A DNA stretch of 64,000 nucleotides from Aphodoplasma sp045541115 (GCA_045541115.1 JAZQIM010000021.1:81866-145865); one strand, 5' to 3'. Numbered from the stretch's first letter, positions 24,797 through 35,264 are shown. Program-made: numbers and translations. Notes: generated by a model from the sequence alone, not told the origin.

Positions 24797-27700
24797 TTAC
24801 CTAAATAAATCCTCCAAAGACATCTGTGAGCTCTCCGGTATGTCAGTAAAGCAACCGCTTTGTTCAAGCGAATCAAGCGCAGTTTTGCTGATTTTTGTGC
24901 GCATGTGAAGGTCTTCAACAGAATGAAATTCGCCTTTTTTTCTCTCTTCGCATATTGCATTTGCCTGCGCTATGCTTACGTTTGGTAGACTTGAAAGCGG
25001 AGGCAATATTTTATCGCCCTTTGGCAAGAAATTTTTTGCATCTGATTCGTAGAGATCTATGTTTAAAAAGTCGAATCCGCGCGCATACATTTCGCGGCAA
25101 AGCTCAAGCGTCGTGTATAAATCCTTATCCTTTTGTGTAGGTTGAGGCAAGTTTTTAATATTTTTCATTGCATCAAGAACATTTTGTGCGCCGTGACACA
25201 TAATGCTTGCGTCGAATGCGCCGAGTGCGCGTATTGAAAAGTATGCACAGTAGTATGCGATAGGATAGTGTACCTTAAAGTATGCTATACGAAAAGCCAT
25301 CATTACATATGCTGCGGCGTGTGCCTTCGGGAACATATACTGAATTTTGTTACACGAATCAATATACCACTGTGGCACATCGTGCGCTCTCATCTCTTTT
25401 TCGTCGTCAGCCGTAAGGCCTTTGCCTTTACGGACTTTTTCCATAATTGTAAATGCAAGCTTTGGCTCAAGGCCCATATGGATAAGATAAATCATTATAT
25501 CGTCACGCGTACAGATTGCCTCGGACAAAACGATTTGACCGCTTTGTATATAATCCTGCGCGTTATTTGTCCATACGTCAGTGCCGTGAGAAAGACCTGA
25601 TATACGTAAAAGCTCTGAAAATTTCGTCGGCTTTGTGTCAACGAGCATCTGGCGCACAAAGTTCGTTCCAAATTCGGGCACGCCAAACGTACCGACTTCG
25701 CTGCCGATTTCTTCGCTCGTTACACCGAGTGCATCTGTATTTAAAAACAGTGACAAAGTTTCTTTATCGTCGAGCGGAATCTGTTTTGCATCAACGCCTG
25801 TCAAATCCTCAAGCATCTTTATTACCGTAGGGTCATCGTGACCGAGTATATCGAGCTTTAAGAGATTATCGTGTATTGAGTGATAATCGAAGTGGGTTGT
25901 AATAATCGTGCTTTCGGAGTCGTCTGCAGGATGCTGTACGGGGCAAAATTCATGAATGTCATTTGCCTTTGGCAAAATTATTACACCGCCCGGATGCTGA
26001 CCCGTTGTACGCTTTACGCCGGTACAACCAATCGAGATGCGCTTTAGCTCGGCGTTGTGTGCGACGATTGAGCGCTCTTCAAAATATTTTTTTGCATAAC
26101 CAAAAGCCGTTTTGTCAGCAATTGTACCAATCGTTCCTGCGCGAAAAACATGGCCTTCGCCAAATAATTCTTCTGTAAATTTATGCGCAACGCTTTGATA
26201 TTCGCCCGAAAAGTTAAGGTCGATATCAGGTTCTTTATCGCCTGCAAAGCCTAAGAATGTTTCAAATGGGATATCGTGACCGTCTTTTGCATAGTTTTCT
26301 CCGCAAACGGGACACACCTTATCGGGCAGGTCGCATCCTGATATGCCGGAGCCGTCTTCTACAAATTCGCTATGCTTGCATTTTTTGCATATATAATGTG
26401 CCGGCAGAGCGTTAACTTCTGTAATGCCGGACAAAAATGCGACAAACGATGAGCCAACGGAGCCACGCGAGCCAACGAGATATCCGTCGGAAAGTGACTT
26501 GCTTACGAGCTGCTGCGCAATTTTGTACATAACGGAAAAGCCGTATGTCGTAATTGATTTTAGCTCTTTACCCATACGCTCTTTTACTATATCGGGGAGT
26601 GGGTCGCCATATATTTCGCGCGCTTTATCGTGCGACATGTTTATAATATCTTCCTGTGCACCTTCAATGCTTGGCGGATATGTGCCCGATCGCACAGGGG
26701 AGAGAACCTCCGTCATATCGGCGATTATATTAGGATTTGTTACAACGACTTCATATGCGGTTTCTTCGTCTAGATACGAAAATTCGTCAAGCATTTCCTT
26801 TGTTGTGCGAAAATACAGCGGTGCCTGGAAATCGGCGTCATCAAAGCCTTTGCCTGCCATAAGAACACGTCTGTATATTTCGTCTTCAGGGTCTAAAAAG
26901 TGCACATCGCCCGTTGCGACTGTGAGCTTATTGTGTTTTTTAGATAGCTCAATAATTTTTTTGTTGATATCCTCAAGCTCTTTTTTCGAGCTTACATCTC
27001 CGTTTCGAAGCATAAATTCGTTATTACCGAGCGGCTGAATTTCGAGATAGTCATAAAAAGATACAATGTCGTCGATTTCCTGCTCGCTGCGCCCTGAAAA
27101 AACAGCTTTATAAACTTCGCCCGATTCACAAGCAGAGCCTATAATCAGACCCTCACGATGCTTTTCTATTACACTTTTAGGAAGCCTTGGAGTGCGATAG
27201 AAATAATCGAGATGCGATGTGGATATGAGTTTATACAGATTCATAAGACCTGTAGGATTTTTTGCAATTATGATTATGTGATGTGACGGCACACCGCGCA
27301 CATCAATTTTATTTCCAAAGAAGGTGTTTAGTTCACACACATTCGATGCACCAAGCTCGCTAAGACGGTTAAGCATCTTTATAAAAATATGAGCCGTTGC
27401 AAGAGCATCGTCAACTGCACGATGGTGATTATCAAGCGTTACTTTTAGATGCTTTGTAAGTGTAGCTAACTTATGATTTTTAAGCTCCGGATAGAGTTTT
27501 CTTGCAAGGGAAAGCGTGTCAACAAAACAAAAGCCGAAGCTTTCGCCGCGTCTTTTAAGAGATGCTCTTATAAAGCCCGTGTCAAAAAGCGCATTATGTG
27601 CTACGAGCACGCTATTTTCACAAAAGGCTATAAATTTACTAACTGCTTCTTCTTCACGTGGTGCTCCGCGTACCATCGAGTCATTTATGCCTGTAAGCTC

Positions 27701-28816
27701 AGTAATTTTTTGAGGTATATTAACCGGTGGCTCGACAAACGTAGAAAATGTGTCTACAATCTCGCCACGCTCAATTTTTACCGCACCTATTTCTATTATG
27801 AAGTTTTTATCTGCGCTAAGACCTGTCGTTTCAAGGTCAAAAACGACAAAGCTATCGTTTAAATCGTAGCTTTTCTGATTAAAAACTATTGAGGTTTTGT
27901 CGTCTACAACATATCCTTCTACGCCATATATTACCTTGATGTTATTTGCCTTTGCTGCCTTTGCTGCTTCGGGAAATGCCTGCACAACGCCGTGGTCAGT
28001 TATCGCAACTGCCTTATGTCCCCACTGTGCAGCACGCTTTATAAGGCTTTCGGCGCTCGATACGCCGTCCATTGTTGACATCTGTGTATGCATGTGAAGC
28101 TCGACGCGCTTTTCGTCGGCATCGTCCGTTTTTGGCTTTGGTGCCTCAAGCTCATTTATGTCGTATGCCGTTATAACCGTGTCACGCGAGTATTTATCAT
28201 ATGAAACGTCGCCATAAACAGATACCCATACACCTTTTTTTATGCGTTTTTCAACCTTTTCTTTTTGTGCGCTGTCACGAGCAGACGAAAATGAGCCGTC
28301 GCCGTTTTTACGCGGTGAAAGGTTGCAAAAAAGCTTTACTGTACGCGAGTCCTTTTTGTCTGTGATATCAAAGGTTAAAATCCAGGAGTGGTCTTTGCGC
28401 TCAAGCCATTCAACTGCAAAAATTTCTCCGCTCGTACGAACTCTGCCTGCCTCGGCATTTACGTCCTCGAGCGGCATAAGTGCACCTTTGATTTTCTTTC
28501 CTGCAATAATTTCGCTCGATTTTTTTGTTCCGAGCTGCGACTCGAATTTTTTGATTAGTTCTTCTTCGTCGCGGCGCTGCTGAAGCATCGATTCGGTAAG
28601 TATGCATGATGGATTAGCTTCTATATGTACATTAGATAAGTTGAATTTGCTTATAAACATATTTTTAAGCTCATCAAGCTGATTTGTGGTAATGCTTACT
28701 GTATCGGCAAGAATAAGCGACATCGTGCGGTCTTTTTTATTTATGTTGATTTTTGAAAGCTCAATTGCACCAAGAGTTGAGTCGCAATCGGCAATTAAAT
28801 CCTTGACCTTTGTCAT
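24797..28816 (-). CDS. polC: DNA polymerase III PolC-type alpha subunit
   Basis: A 1339-residue replicative polymerase of low-GC Gram-positives, with built-in proofreading. Domains in order: N-terminal and OB regions; PHP domain first half from His241 (HMHTQMS, AITDHGVV); DEDD exonuclease starting at Asp327 (FDLETTGLS, later HNALFDTGF and HRAVDDA); PHP second half (TGDVHFL); a zinc-binding palm insertion beginning near Cys810 (CKKC ... CPVC); and catalytic PDIDLNFSG with Asp864 and Asp866. The C-terminus holds the (HhH)2 region. GGAGACAG precedes the ATG. It is the last gene of the operon and starts 21 bases after ispG. It is about 100 residues shorter than Bacillus PolC; no core motif is missing. 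Confidence 0.98.
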   Translation of the reverse strand: MTKVKDLIADCDSTLGAIELSKININKKDRTMSLILADTVSITTNQLDELKNMFISKFNLSNVHIEANPSCILTESMLQQRRDEEELIKKFESQLGTKKSSEIIAGKKIKGALMPLEDVNAEAGRVRTSGEIFAVEWLERKDHSWILTFDITDKKDSRTVKLFCNLSPRKNGDGSFSSARDSAQKEKVEKRIKKGVWVSVYGDVSYDKYSRDTVITAYDINELEAPKPKTDDADEKRVELHMHTQMSTMDGVSSAESLIKRAAQWGHKAVAITDHGVVQAFPEAAKAAKANNIKVIYGVEGYVVDDKTSIVFNQKSYDLNDSFVVFDLETTGLSADKNFIIEIGAVKIERGEIVDTFSTFVEPPVNIPQKITELTGINDSMVRGAPREEEAVSKFIAFCENSVLVAHNALFDTGFIRASLKRRGESFGFCFVDTLSLARKLYPELKNHKLATLTKHLKVTLDNHHRAVDDALATAHIFIKMLNRLSELGASNVCELNTFFGNKIDVRGVPSHHIIIIAKNPTGLMNLYKLISTSHLDYFYRTPRLPKSVIEKHREGLIIGSACESGEVYKAVFSGRSEQEIDDIVSFYDYLEIQPLGNNEFMLRNGDVSSKKELEDINKKIIELSKKHNKLTVATGDVHFLDPEDEIYRRVLMAGKGFDDADFQAPLYFRTTKEMLDEFSYLDEETAYEVVVTNPNIIADMTEVLSPVRSGTYPPSIEGAQEDIINMSHDKAREIYGDPLPDIVKERMGKELKSITTYGFSVMYKIAQQLVSKSLSDGYLVGSRGSVGSSFVAFLSGITEVNALPAHYICKKCKHSEFVEDGSGISGCDLPDKVCPVCGENYAKDGHDIPFETFLGFAGDKEPDIDLNFSGEYQSVAHKFTEELFGEGHVFRAGTIGTIADKTAFGYAKKYFEERSIVAHNAELKRISIGCTGVKRTTGQHPGGVIILPKANDIHEFCPVQHPADDSESTIITTHFDYHSIHDNLLKLDILGHDDPTVIKMLEDLTGVDAKQIPLDDKETLSLFLNTDALGVTSEEIGSEVGTFGVPEFGTNFVRQMLVDTKPTKFSELLRISGLSHGTDVWTNNAQDYIQSGQIVLSEAICTRDDIMIYLIHMGLEPKLAFTIMEKVRKGKGLTADDEKEMRAHDVPQWYIDSCNKIQYMFPKAHAAAYVMMAFRIAYFKVHYPIAYYCAYFSIRALGAFDASIMCHGAQNVLDAMKNIKNLPQPTQKDKDLYTTLELCREMYARGFDFLNIDLYESDAKNFLPKGDKILPPLSSLPNVSIAQANAICEERKKGEFHSVEDLHMRTKISKTALDSLEQSGCFTDIPESSQMSLEDLFR

Positions 28817-28837
28817 TTCTGTCTCCTTTGTGTTTTA

Positions 28838-29887
28838 TTACATCTTCTCAATTTCGCTCATAAGAGCAGACACTATCTCTTCCTGACGAACTTTTTTAAT
28901 GATTTCGCCCTTTTTAAAAATAAGGCCTTCGCCTTTTCCGCCCGCAATGCCGATATCGGCATCGCGCGCCTCACCGGGGCCATTCACAGCGCAACCCATA
29001 ACGGCAATTTTTATATCTTTTTTAATGTTTTTCGTAAGAGAATACACCTTGTTTGCAATTTCAATAAGATTTATCTGACATCTTCCGCAGGTCGGGCACG
29101 AAACAAACGTGACACCGCCACTTCGAAGTGAAAGAGATTTTAATATTTCTATTCCGGCATGCACCTCGCGAAGCGGGTCATCAGTAAGAGATACACGTAT
29201 AGTATCGCCGATTCCCTGCGAAAGAAGTGCACCTATACCAACAGATGACTTTATAATTCCGCCTTCATATGTACCAGCCTCGGTTACGCCTAAATGCAAA
29301 GGATAATCGCATTTTTCGTGTGCAAGACGATAAGCCTCAATCATTGTCGGCACATCGGAAGCTTTAAGAGAGAGCGCAATGTCTGAAAAACCGCATTCTT
29401 CAAGAAGCGACGCATGATTAAGGGCGCTTTCAACGAGCGCATCAGGTGTAGCGCCTTTATATTTTTCTAAAATACTTTTTTCAAGAGAACCACCGTTTAC
29501 GCCTATACGTATCGGTATATTCTTGCTCTTCGCCATATCGCACACAGCACGTATTTTTTCCATGCTGCCAATGTTGCCGGGGTTAATGCGCACTTTGTCG
29601 ACGCCACCTTGCATACATATAAGTGCGAGTCTGTAATCAAAATGTATATCACATACCAATGGTATGTTAATTTGCTTTTTTATTTGCGCGACTGCATTAG
29701 CCGCCTGCTCGTCGGGAACGGCAACGCGCACAATATCACAGCCGGCTTCTTCAAGAGCTTTTATCTGTGCTACTGTTTTTTTAACGTCGCGTGTATCCGT
29801 ATTAGTCATAGATTGTACGCTTATCGCGTTTCCGCCGCCAATTTTGATGCCGCCTACATTTATTGTTTTTGTGATTTTATCTTTCAT
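28838..29887 (-). CDS. ispG: 4-hydroxy-3-methylbut-2-enyl diphosphate synthase
   Basis: A 349-residue IspG (GcpE), the 4Fe-4S enzyme that converts methylerythritol cyclodiphosphate to HMBPP in the MEP isoprenoid pathway. The N-terminal barrel opens with GGGNAISVQSMTNTDTRD; the cluster ligands are visible in SCPTCGRCQ and VMGCAVNGPGEA, and the C-terminal GIAGGKGEGLIFKKGE is typical. It lies between rseP and polC, and dxr of the same pathway is two genes upstream. Short bacterial form (no central insertion). AAGGAATG is the likely ribosome-binding site. Confidence 0.97.
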   Translation of the reverse strand: MKDKITKTINVGGIKIGGGNAISVQSMTNTDTRDVKKTVAQIKALEEAGCDIVRVAVPDEQAANAVAQIKKQINIPLVCDIHFDYRLALICMQGGVDKVRINPGNIGSMEKIRAVCDMAKSKNIPIRIGVNGGSLEKSILEKYKGATPDALVESALNHASLLEECGFSDIALSLKASDVPTMIEAYRLAHEKCDYPLHLGVTEAGTYEGGIIKSSVGIGALLSQGIGDTIRVSLTDDPLREVHAGIEILKSLSLRSGGVTFVSCPTCGRCQINLIEIANKVYSLTKNIKKDIKIAVMGCAVNGPGEARDADIGIAGGKGEGLIFKKGEIIKKVRQEEIVSALMSEIEKM

Positions 29888-29915
29888 AAGTAAATCATTC
29901 CTTGTTTATACTAAA

Positions 29916-31070
29916 TCAGCGCGCTGAAAACAGACGCAAAATATCGTTATACGTCGCAAAAAGTAAAATGGAAATCAGCAAAACAAAGCCGATTAGCTGT
30001 ATTATGCCTTCGCGTTCGGGTGGAAGCTTTTTTCGAGTGATTGCTTCAATTATAATAATGAAAAGTTTGCCGCCGTCAAGCGCAGGAATAGGCAATAAAT
30101 TCATAATGCCTAAATTTATTGTAAGCAACGCAACGAGGTTAAAAAGCGCCGATGCATTCATTTTTGACGCCTGACCTATTACATTGATTATTCCGATTGG
30201 ACCGCTGATTTGCGATACATCCGCAGCGCCTCGTATAAGTTCGTATAAAGAAACATATACGACCTTTATGTTGTAGATTGTAAGGAAGAATGCATTTTTA
30301 ATTGCGCTTGCAAATGTTTGCTTTTGCTGCAGCGCTTCAAAGCCTAATATATAGCGTGATTGTGTTTGTGTAGTGCCAACAAGCGCTTTGTATTGCTCGG
30401 AATCCGGCGCAGCAACAGTTTGTTTTTGATCAAGCACGCCGTTTATAGTCGATGTAAAAACAAACTCATCTTCGCCGTAAATGTATGTTATATCCTGTTT
30501 TACAGGAGTAACTGTCTGTGTGATTTTTTCGCCGCCGCGGATAACGCTCACATCGACAGGCTTGTCGGTGATGCGGCTAAGCTCAAACGACAAATCTTCA
30601 AAGATGTTGATTTTCGTATTGCCTAATGCGACTATGCGATCGCCGGGCTGAAACGATGAATTTACGAGGTTAGTGTTTGGAGTGAAGTTATCAATAACAG
30701 TCGTGGTTATATTTGCAGATGACATCTGGATTATAAGCAGTATCACAAAGCCTAAAATAATATTTAAAACTGCGCCTGCAGCTACGACTGCGAAGCGCTT
30801 ATACCATGCGGCTTTGCCAAATGAACGCTCATCGTCGCTGTAGCTATCTTCGCCTTCCATCTGACAAAAACCGCCCATAGGGATTGCGCGAAGAGAATAA
30901 AGCGTTTCTTTATGCTTCTTTTTCCAAAGCACAGGTCCCATTCCTATTGCAAATTCGTTTACGCGTATGCCAAACAGCTTTGCAACGCTGAAATGGCCGA
31001 ATTCATGGATTGCAACCATAAGTGCAAAGACAAAAATAGATATAATAATTGTCCAGATGTTGTTAAACAA
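29916..31070 (-). CDS. rseP: Site-2 zinc metalloprotease RseP family (M50)
   Basis: A 384-residue intramembrane protease that cleaves anti-sigma factors and signal-peptide remnants within the membrane. The zinc motif HEFGH lies in the first span (about residues 22-26), a PDZ domain occupies about 120-200, and the third ligand segment LLPIPALDGG is in the C-terminal membrane region. The frame begins at TTG 31070 behind GAGGGTGTG; no in-frame ATG has a site. It follows dxr by 19 bases. An anti-sigma factor substrate is not encoded nearby. Confidence 0.94.
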   Translation of the reverse strand: MFNNIWTIIISIFVFALMVAIHEFGHFSVAKLFGIRVNEFAIGMGPVLWKKKHKETLYSLRAIPMGGFCQMEGEDSYSDDERSFGKAAWYKRFAVVAAGAVLNIILGFVILLIIQMSSANITTTVIDNFTPNTNLVNSSFQPGDRIVALGNTKINIFEDLSFELSRITDKPVDVSVIRGGEKITQTVTPVKQDITYIYGEDEFVFTSTINGVLDQKQTVAAPDSEQYKALVGTTQTQSRYILGFEALQQKQTFASAIKNAFFLTIYNIKVVYVSLYELIRGAADVSQISGPIGIINVIGQASKMNASALFNLVALLTINLGIMNLLPIPALDGGKLFIIIIEAITRKKLPPEREGIIQLIGFVLLISILLFATYNDILRLFSAR

Positions 31071-31089
31071 AAAATCACACCCTCATAAA

Positions 31090-32241
31090 TTATAGGAATT
31101 TTTTATACACATATTCACGCGCCCAGCTGTCCGCAGCGCAAATGTTTTCAAGACAGTCGGCATCTGTGTTAGTATATGCGCCCATTGCCTCTTCTATAAC
31201 GTCTGCAATCTCGAGGTAGCGTATTTTGCCTTTTAAGAAAAGGTCTACTGCAGCTTCGTCTGCTCCGTTATATACCGCACACATCGTGCCGTCCTGCTCG
31301 AGTGCTTTATATGCAAGCGGAAGAGCTCTGAATGTATCTGTGTCCGGGTTTGAAAAAGTAAGATTAGAAATCTTAGCTAGATCGAGAGATTCGCCGCCGA
31401 TATTCATTCTATCAGGGTAGGTAAGAGCGTAGGCAATCGGCAGATGCATATCGGGAAGACCGAGCTGCGCAATCACAGAGCCGTCAACATATTCGATCAT
31501 TGAATGAATAATGCTTTGCGGATGCACGAGAACATCGATATTATCTTTTTGTACGTCAAAAAGCCAGCGTGCTTCGATTACTTCGAGTCCCTTGTTAACA
31601 AGAGTAGATGAATCGATTGTAATTTTTGCGCCCATGCTCCAGTTAGGATGCTTAAGTGCCATCTGCGGTGTAATGTTTTCGAGCTCGGCACGCGTTTTTT
31701 TGTAAAACGGACCGCCTGAAGCAGTAAGGATTATCCTTTTAAGCTGCTTTTTGTCCTTCATGCCTGCAAGCGATTGGAAAACAGCGCTATGCTCGCTGTC
31801 AACAGGCAAAATGCTTACATTATTTTGTTTTGCAAGCTTTGTCACAAGATAACCTGCCGCAACCATTGTTTCCTTGTTAGCAAGAGCGATATTTTTACCT
31901 GCTTTTATTGCGCTGATTGTTGGGCGTAAACCGGAAAAACCTGTGACGGCAGTTATAACGGTTTTTACATCATCAAGCGACGCAACTTCGCACATGCCGT
32001 CAACTCCGCCGACAACTCGCACATTAGTATCAGCAAGTTTAATCTTTAAATCCTGCGCCTTATTTTCGTCTGCTACGCAAACGACGCGCGGCAAAAATTT
32101 TCTCGCCTGCTCTTCGAGTAAAGCTATATTATTATTGCCAGAAAGCCCCAATACTTTTATATCGGGGCTTTTTGATACTATGTCAAGGCTCTGTGTACCG
32201 ATTGAGCCTGTAGAGCCTAAAATTGATATATTATGTGACAT
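31090..32241 (-). CDS. dxr: 1-deoxy-D-xylulose 5-phosphate reductoisomerase
   Basis: A 383-residue Dxr (IspC), the NADPH-dependent first committed enzyme of the MEP pathway. The start ILGSTGSIGTQSLDIV is the dinucleotide-binding loop; ANKETMVAAG, PVDSEHSA and LTASGGPFYKK bind substrate and metal; HPNWSMGAKITIDSSTLVNKGLE is conserved. It sits in the standard Firmicutes order uppS-cdsA-dxr-rseP. Length is normal and all motifs are intact. Confidence 0.97.
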   Translation of the reverse strand: MSHNISILGSTGSIGTQSLDIVSKSPDIKVLGLSGNNNIALLEEQARKFLPRVVCVADENKAQDLKIKLADTNVRVVGGVDGMCEVASLDDVKTVITAVTGFSGLRPTISAIKAGKNIALANKETMVAAGYLVTKLAKQNNVSILPVDSEHSAVFQSLAGMKDKKQLKRIILTASGGPFYKKTRAELENITPQMALKHPNWSMGAKITIDSSTLVNKGLEVIEARWLFDVQKDNIDVLVHPQSIIHSMIEYVDGSVIAQLGLPDMHLPIAYALTYPDRMNIGGESLDLAKISNLTFSNPDTDTFRALPLAYKALEQDGTMCAVYNGADEAAVDLFLKGKIRYLEIADVIEEAMGAYTNTDADCLENICAADSWAREYVYKKFL

Positions 32242-32267
32242 AAAAAATTACCTTCTTTAGTTAAAAA

Positions 32268-33095
32268 TCAAAACAGAAAAATGCCAAATGTTTTAAGATA
32301 ATAGCATGCAAAAAAGATGAACGGTGCAATAAATATGACGCTGTCAAAGCGGTCAAGCATACCGCCGTGTCCGGGCATAATATTGCCGAAATCCTTTACG
32401 CCGCAGCTTCTCTTAATAATCGATGCTCCCAAATCTCCGATTTGTGCAAGACATGAGCCGAATGCGCCGATTATGGCAAGGACTATATAGTTTGGATTTG
32501 ATTTTGATATAAAAACTGACACAGCGCCGAGTATCATACATCCAACCGCTGCAAATGCTATTCCGCCGATGCTTCCTGCAATCGTTTTTTTCGGACTTAT
32601 ATCAGGCGCGAGCTTGCGGCGTCCAAAAAAGCGTCCCATAAAGTATGCGCCCGTATCGCTTATCCATGCACACGTAAAAAGCAGGCAAAGATAGTATATT
32701 TCAAATTCTCCAAAGCTGCGCATCAGAGCGATAAATGAAGAAAAAATACTTATGTACAGCGTTGCAAAAAGCACATTTGAAATATCGTTAAAGCTGATTG
32801 TCTTGTGAAGGAAAATAGATTCTGTTATAAGAACTGCTATAAATGAGATAAGCGTAAGCGCAAGAATGTCCGTTTTATAGCTGCAAACAGAGTAAATAAT
32901 AGACAGCGATGCTGCAAGAGCAGTCAATTTAAGCGTTATACCATACTTAAATGCATGCAAAAACTCAAGGAGCATAAAAAGTATTATTGCTCCGAGTGCA
33001 ATATTAAATACGATACTGCTTGATAAAACTATTAGAAAAAATACGACAAGACCTACTATTGCAGACATGACTCTTATTGCTGTATCCTTGCTCAT
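32268..33095 (-). CDS. cdsA: Phosphatidate cytidylyltransferase
   Basis: A 275-residue membrane enzyme that makes CDP-diacylglycerol, the branch point of phospholipid synthesis. About eight hydrophobic spans; the C-terminal CDS signature is clear (KRSCGVKDFGNIMPGHGG then MLDRFDS), preceded by FFGRRKLAPDISPKKT. I start at ATG 33095 because GGAGGTAAG lies just upstream of it; an in-frame ATG six codons earlier lies ahead of that site. The gap to uppS is 38 bases. Confidence 0.95.
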   Translation of the reverse strand: MSKDTAIRVMSAIVGLVVFFLIVLSSSIVFNIALGAIILFMLLEFLHAFKYGITLKLTALAASLSIIYSVCSYKTDILALTLISFIAVLITESIFLHKTISFNDISNVLFATLYISIFSSFIALMRSFGEFEIYYLCLLFTCAWISDTGAYFMGRFFGRRKLAPDISPKKTIAGSIGGIAFAAVGCMILGAVSVFISKSNPNYIVLAIIGAFGSCLAQIGDLGASIIKRSCGVKDFGNIMPGHGGMLDRFDSVIFIAPFIFFACYYLKTFGIFLF

Positions 33096-33133
33096 AAAGC
33101 TTACCTCCGCCAAGAGAATTATATATTTAAAGA

Positions 33134-33871
33134 TTAGCGTCCGCCGAAACGTCTGTTCCGTGACAAATATGCATCGATTGCTTTTGTAAATTCTTTTTCG
33201 TTAAAGTCCGGCCATAAAACATTTGTAAAATAGAACTCGCTATATGAGATTTGCCACAAAAGGTAGTTACTGATGCGCATCTCTCCGCTTGTACGTATTA
33301 CAAGGTCCGGGTCGGGCATATAGTTTGTATAAAGCTGTGATGAAAATAATGTTTCATCAATATCTTTTGCGTTTATAGCGCCGCTTTTCACATCGAGCGC
33401 AAGCTTTCGCGTGGCACGAAGTATCTCATCGCGTCCGCCATAGTTTAGTGCAAGCGTCACAGTAACAGACTTGTTGTCTTTTGTTATGTTCTCAACGCGC
33501 TCAAACTCGTCTTGAATTTCCTGCGAAAAGCGTGATTTATCGCCTATAACGCGTATGCGCACATCATCTGCACCAAGCTCTTTTTCAGCGTTTTTTAAAT
33601 ACTCCAAAAGCAGTGACATAAGACCTGAAACTTCTTCGTCGGAGCGTTTCCAGTTTTCGGTCGAAAAGGCATATACGGTAACATATTCTATTCCCATATT
33701 TCCGGCAAAGCGACTTATCTTACGAAGAGTATCTGCGCCGGCTTTATGTCCCATCATACGAGGTAGCGAACGTTTTTTTGCCCACCTTCCGTTGCCGTCC
33801 ATAATAATAGCTACGTGCTTTGGAAGTAAAGATTTATCATATTGCTTTTTTGACTTTTTAAAAAATGCCAT
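33134..33871 (-). CDS. uppS: Undecaprenyl diphosphate synthase (cis-prenyltransferase)
   Basis: A 245-residue cis-isoprenyltransferase making the C55 lipid carrier for cell-wall synthesis. MDGNGRWAK contains the catalytic Asp25; GHKAGADTLRKI, YAFSTENWKR, LNYGGRDEI and DLVIRTSGEMRISNYLLWQ follow in the standard order. AAGGAGG precedes the ATG. It uses the isoprenoid units made through Dxr and IspG, which are encoded in the same run. Confidence 0.97.
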   Translation of the reverse strand: MAFFKKSKKQYDKSLLPKHVAIIMDGNGRWAKKRSLPRMMGHKAGADTLRKISRFAGNMGIEYVTVYAFSTENWKRSDEEVSGLMSLLLEYLKNAEKELGADDVRIRVIGDKSRFSQEIQDEFERVENITKDNKSVTVTLALNYGGRDEILRATRKLALDVKSGAINAKDIDETLFSSQLYTNYMPDPDLVIRTSGEMRISNYLLWQISYSEFYFTNVLWPDFNEKEFTKAIDAYLSRNRRFGGR

Positions 33872-33903
33872 AATGGCCTCCTTATAAAATAGAAGCTATG
33901 ATA

Positions 33904-34458
33904 TTATACCTCGAGGATTTCCTTTTCTTTCTTTGCAAGAATTGTATCTATTTCTTTTACATACTCGTCTGTAAGAGACTGAATGTTCTTTTCAATTTCC
34001 TTAAGGTCATCTTCTGTAATTTCGCCTGATTTCTTTTGAGCCTTATAGTTTTCGATTGCATCACGACGAATTGAACGGATTGCAACTTTTGCATCTTCTG
34101 CTCTTTTATGAATATCCTTTACGATTTCTTTTCTTCTCTCTTCTGTAAGAGGTGGGAAGGAAAGACGAATCGATTTTCCGTCACTATTGGGATTTATGCC
34201 AAGCTCTGATTTCAAAATCGCTTTTTCAACTTCCTTTACAGCGTTAACGTCCCATGGCGAAATGAGAAGTGTGCGAGCTTCAGGAACAGAAACTGTACCG
34301 AGCTGGGGGATAGGCGTAGGTGTGCCGTAATAGTCAACTAAAATTTTATCAAGTATTGCAGGGTTTGCACGTCCTGCACGAATTGATTGTAAGTCTGCGC
34401 TGTAAACGCTTAATGTTTTGTCCATTTTGTTTGAAATTTCGGGATATTTTGATGCCAT
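33904..34458 (-). CDS. frr: Ribosome recycling factor
   Basis: A 184-residue RRF, which with EF-G splits the post-termination ribosome. The signature LQSIRAGRANPAILDKI and the C-terminal helices (RREAIENYKA-type segment, here RRDAIENYKAQKKSGEI) are clear. AAGGAGGA precedes the ATG. It lies between pyrH and uppS in the conserved order. Confidence 0.97.
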   Translation of the reverse strand: MASKYPEISNKMDKTLSVYSADLQSIRAGRANPAILDKILVDYYGTPTPIPQLGTVSVPEARTLLISPWDVNAVKEVEKAILKSELGINPNSDGKSIRLSFPPLTEERRKEIVKDIHKRAEDAKVAIRSIRRDAIENYKAQKKSGEITEDDLKEIEKNIQSLTDEYVKEIDTILAKKEKEILEV

Positions 34459-34524
34459 AATATTTTCCTCCTTAAAAGTTAGCTTTTCTAAATTCTATGA
34501 TAAATTTATTTTTATATACAAAAA

Positions 34525-35232
34525 TTATTTTGATACGAGAGTACCGATTTTCTCGCCACAAACTGCGCGAACGATATTTTCCGGATCGTCAAGGCCAAAC
34601 ACATGAATCGGAATATTATTATCCATGCAAAGCGATGTTGCCGTTGAGTCCATAACGCCGAGTCCACGATTTAATACGTCGATATATGAAAGCTCGTCGA
34701 AGCGAACAGCGTTGGGGTTTATGTTGGGGTCGGAGTCATATACACCATCGACCTTTTTTGCTAAAAGGATAATTTCAGCGTCAATCTCCGCTGCGCGAAG
34801 AGCGGCAGCTGTGTCAGTGGAGAAGAAGGGGTTACCTGTACCGCAACCAAAGATGACAACTCTTCCTGCATCGAGATGATGAATTGCGCGTCCGCGGATG
34901 TATGGTTCTGCAATCTGACGCATTTCGATAGCTGTCTGTACGCGTGTCGGGATACCTTTTGATTCGAGCGCATCGCCGAGACCGAGTGCATTTATAACGG
35001 TAGCAAGCATGCCCATGTGGTCAGCTCTTGTGCGGTCCATATTTTCGCCTGTTCTTCCGCGCCAGAAGTTACCTCCTCCGACAACTATTGCAATCTCTAC
35101 GCCTAAATCAATGCATTTTTTAATAGCAGATGAAATCGACGAAAGTGTTTCGGGATTAAGACCTGTTTTATTAGCTCCGGCAAGTGCTTCGCCACTTACC
35201 TTCAGAAGAACTCTTTTGTATTTTGATTTCAA
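34525..35232 (-). CDS. pyrH: UMP kinase
   Basis: A 236-residue bacterial uridylate kinase of the amino-acid kinase fold. RVLLKVSGEAL is the phosphate-binding start, then VVGGGNFWRGR, DHMGMLATVINALGL and GTGNPFFSTDTAAALRA. I start at TTG 35232 since AGGAGG lies at 35242-35247 with 9-base spacing, and the protein then begins like its homologues; an in-frame start nine codons earlier would sit on the ribosome-binding site. A terminator-like hairpin separates it from tsf. Confidence 0.96.
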   Translation of the reverse strand: MKSKYKRVLLKVSGEALAGANKTGLNPETLSSISSAIKKCIDLGVEIAIVVGGGNFWRGRTGENMDRTRADHMGMLATVINALGLGDALESKGIPTRVQTAIEMRQIAEPYIRGRAIHHLDAGRVVIFGCGTGNPFFSTDTAAALRAAEIDAEIILLAKKVDGVYDSDPNINPNAVRFDELSYIDVLNRGLGVMDSTATSLCMDNNIPIHVFGLDDPENIVRAVCGEKIGTLVSK

Positions 35233-35264
35233 GATAATCAACCTCCTAAAAATTTTCATGTGTT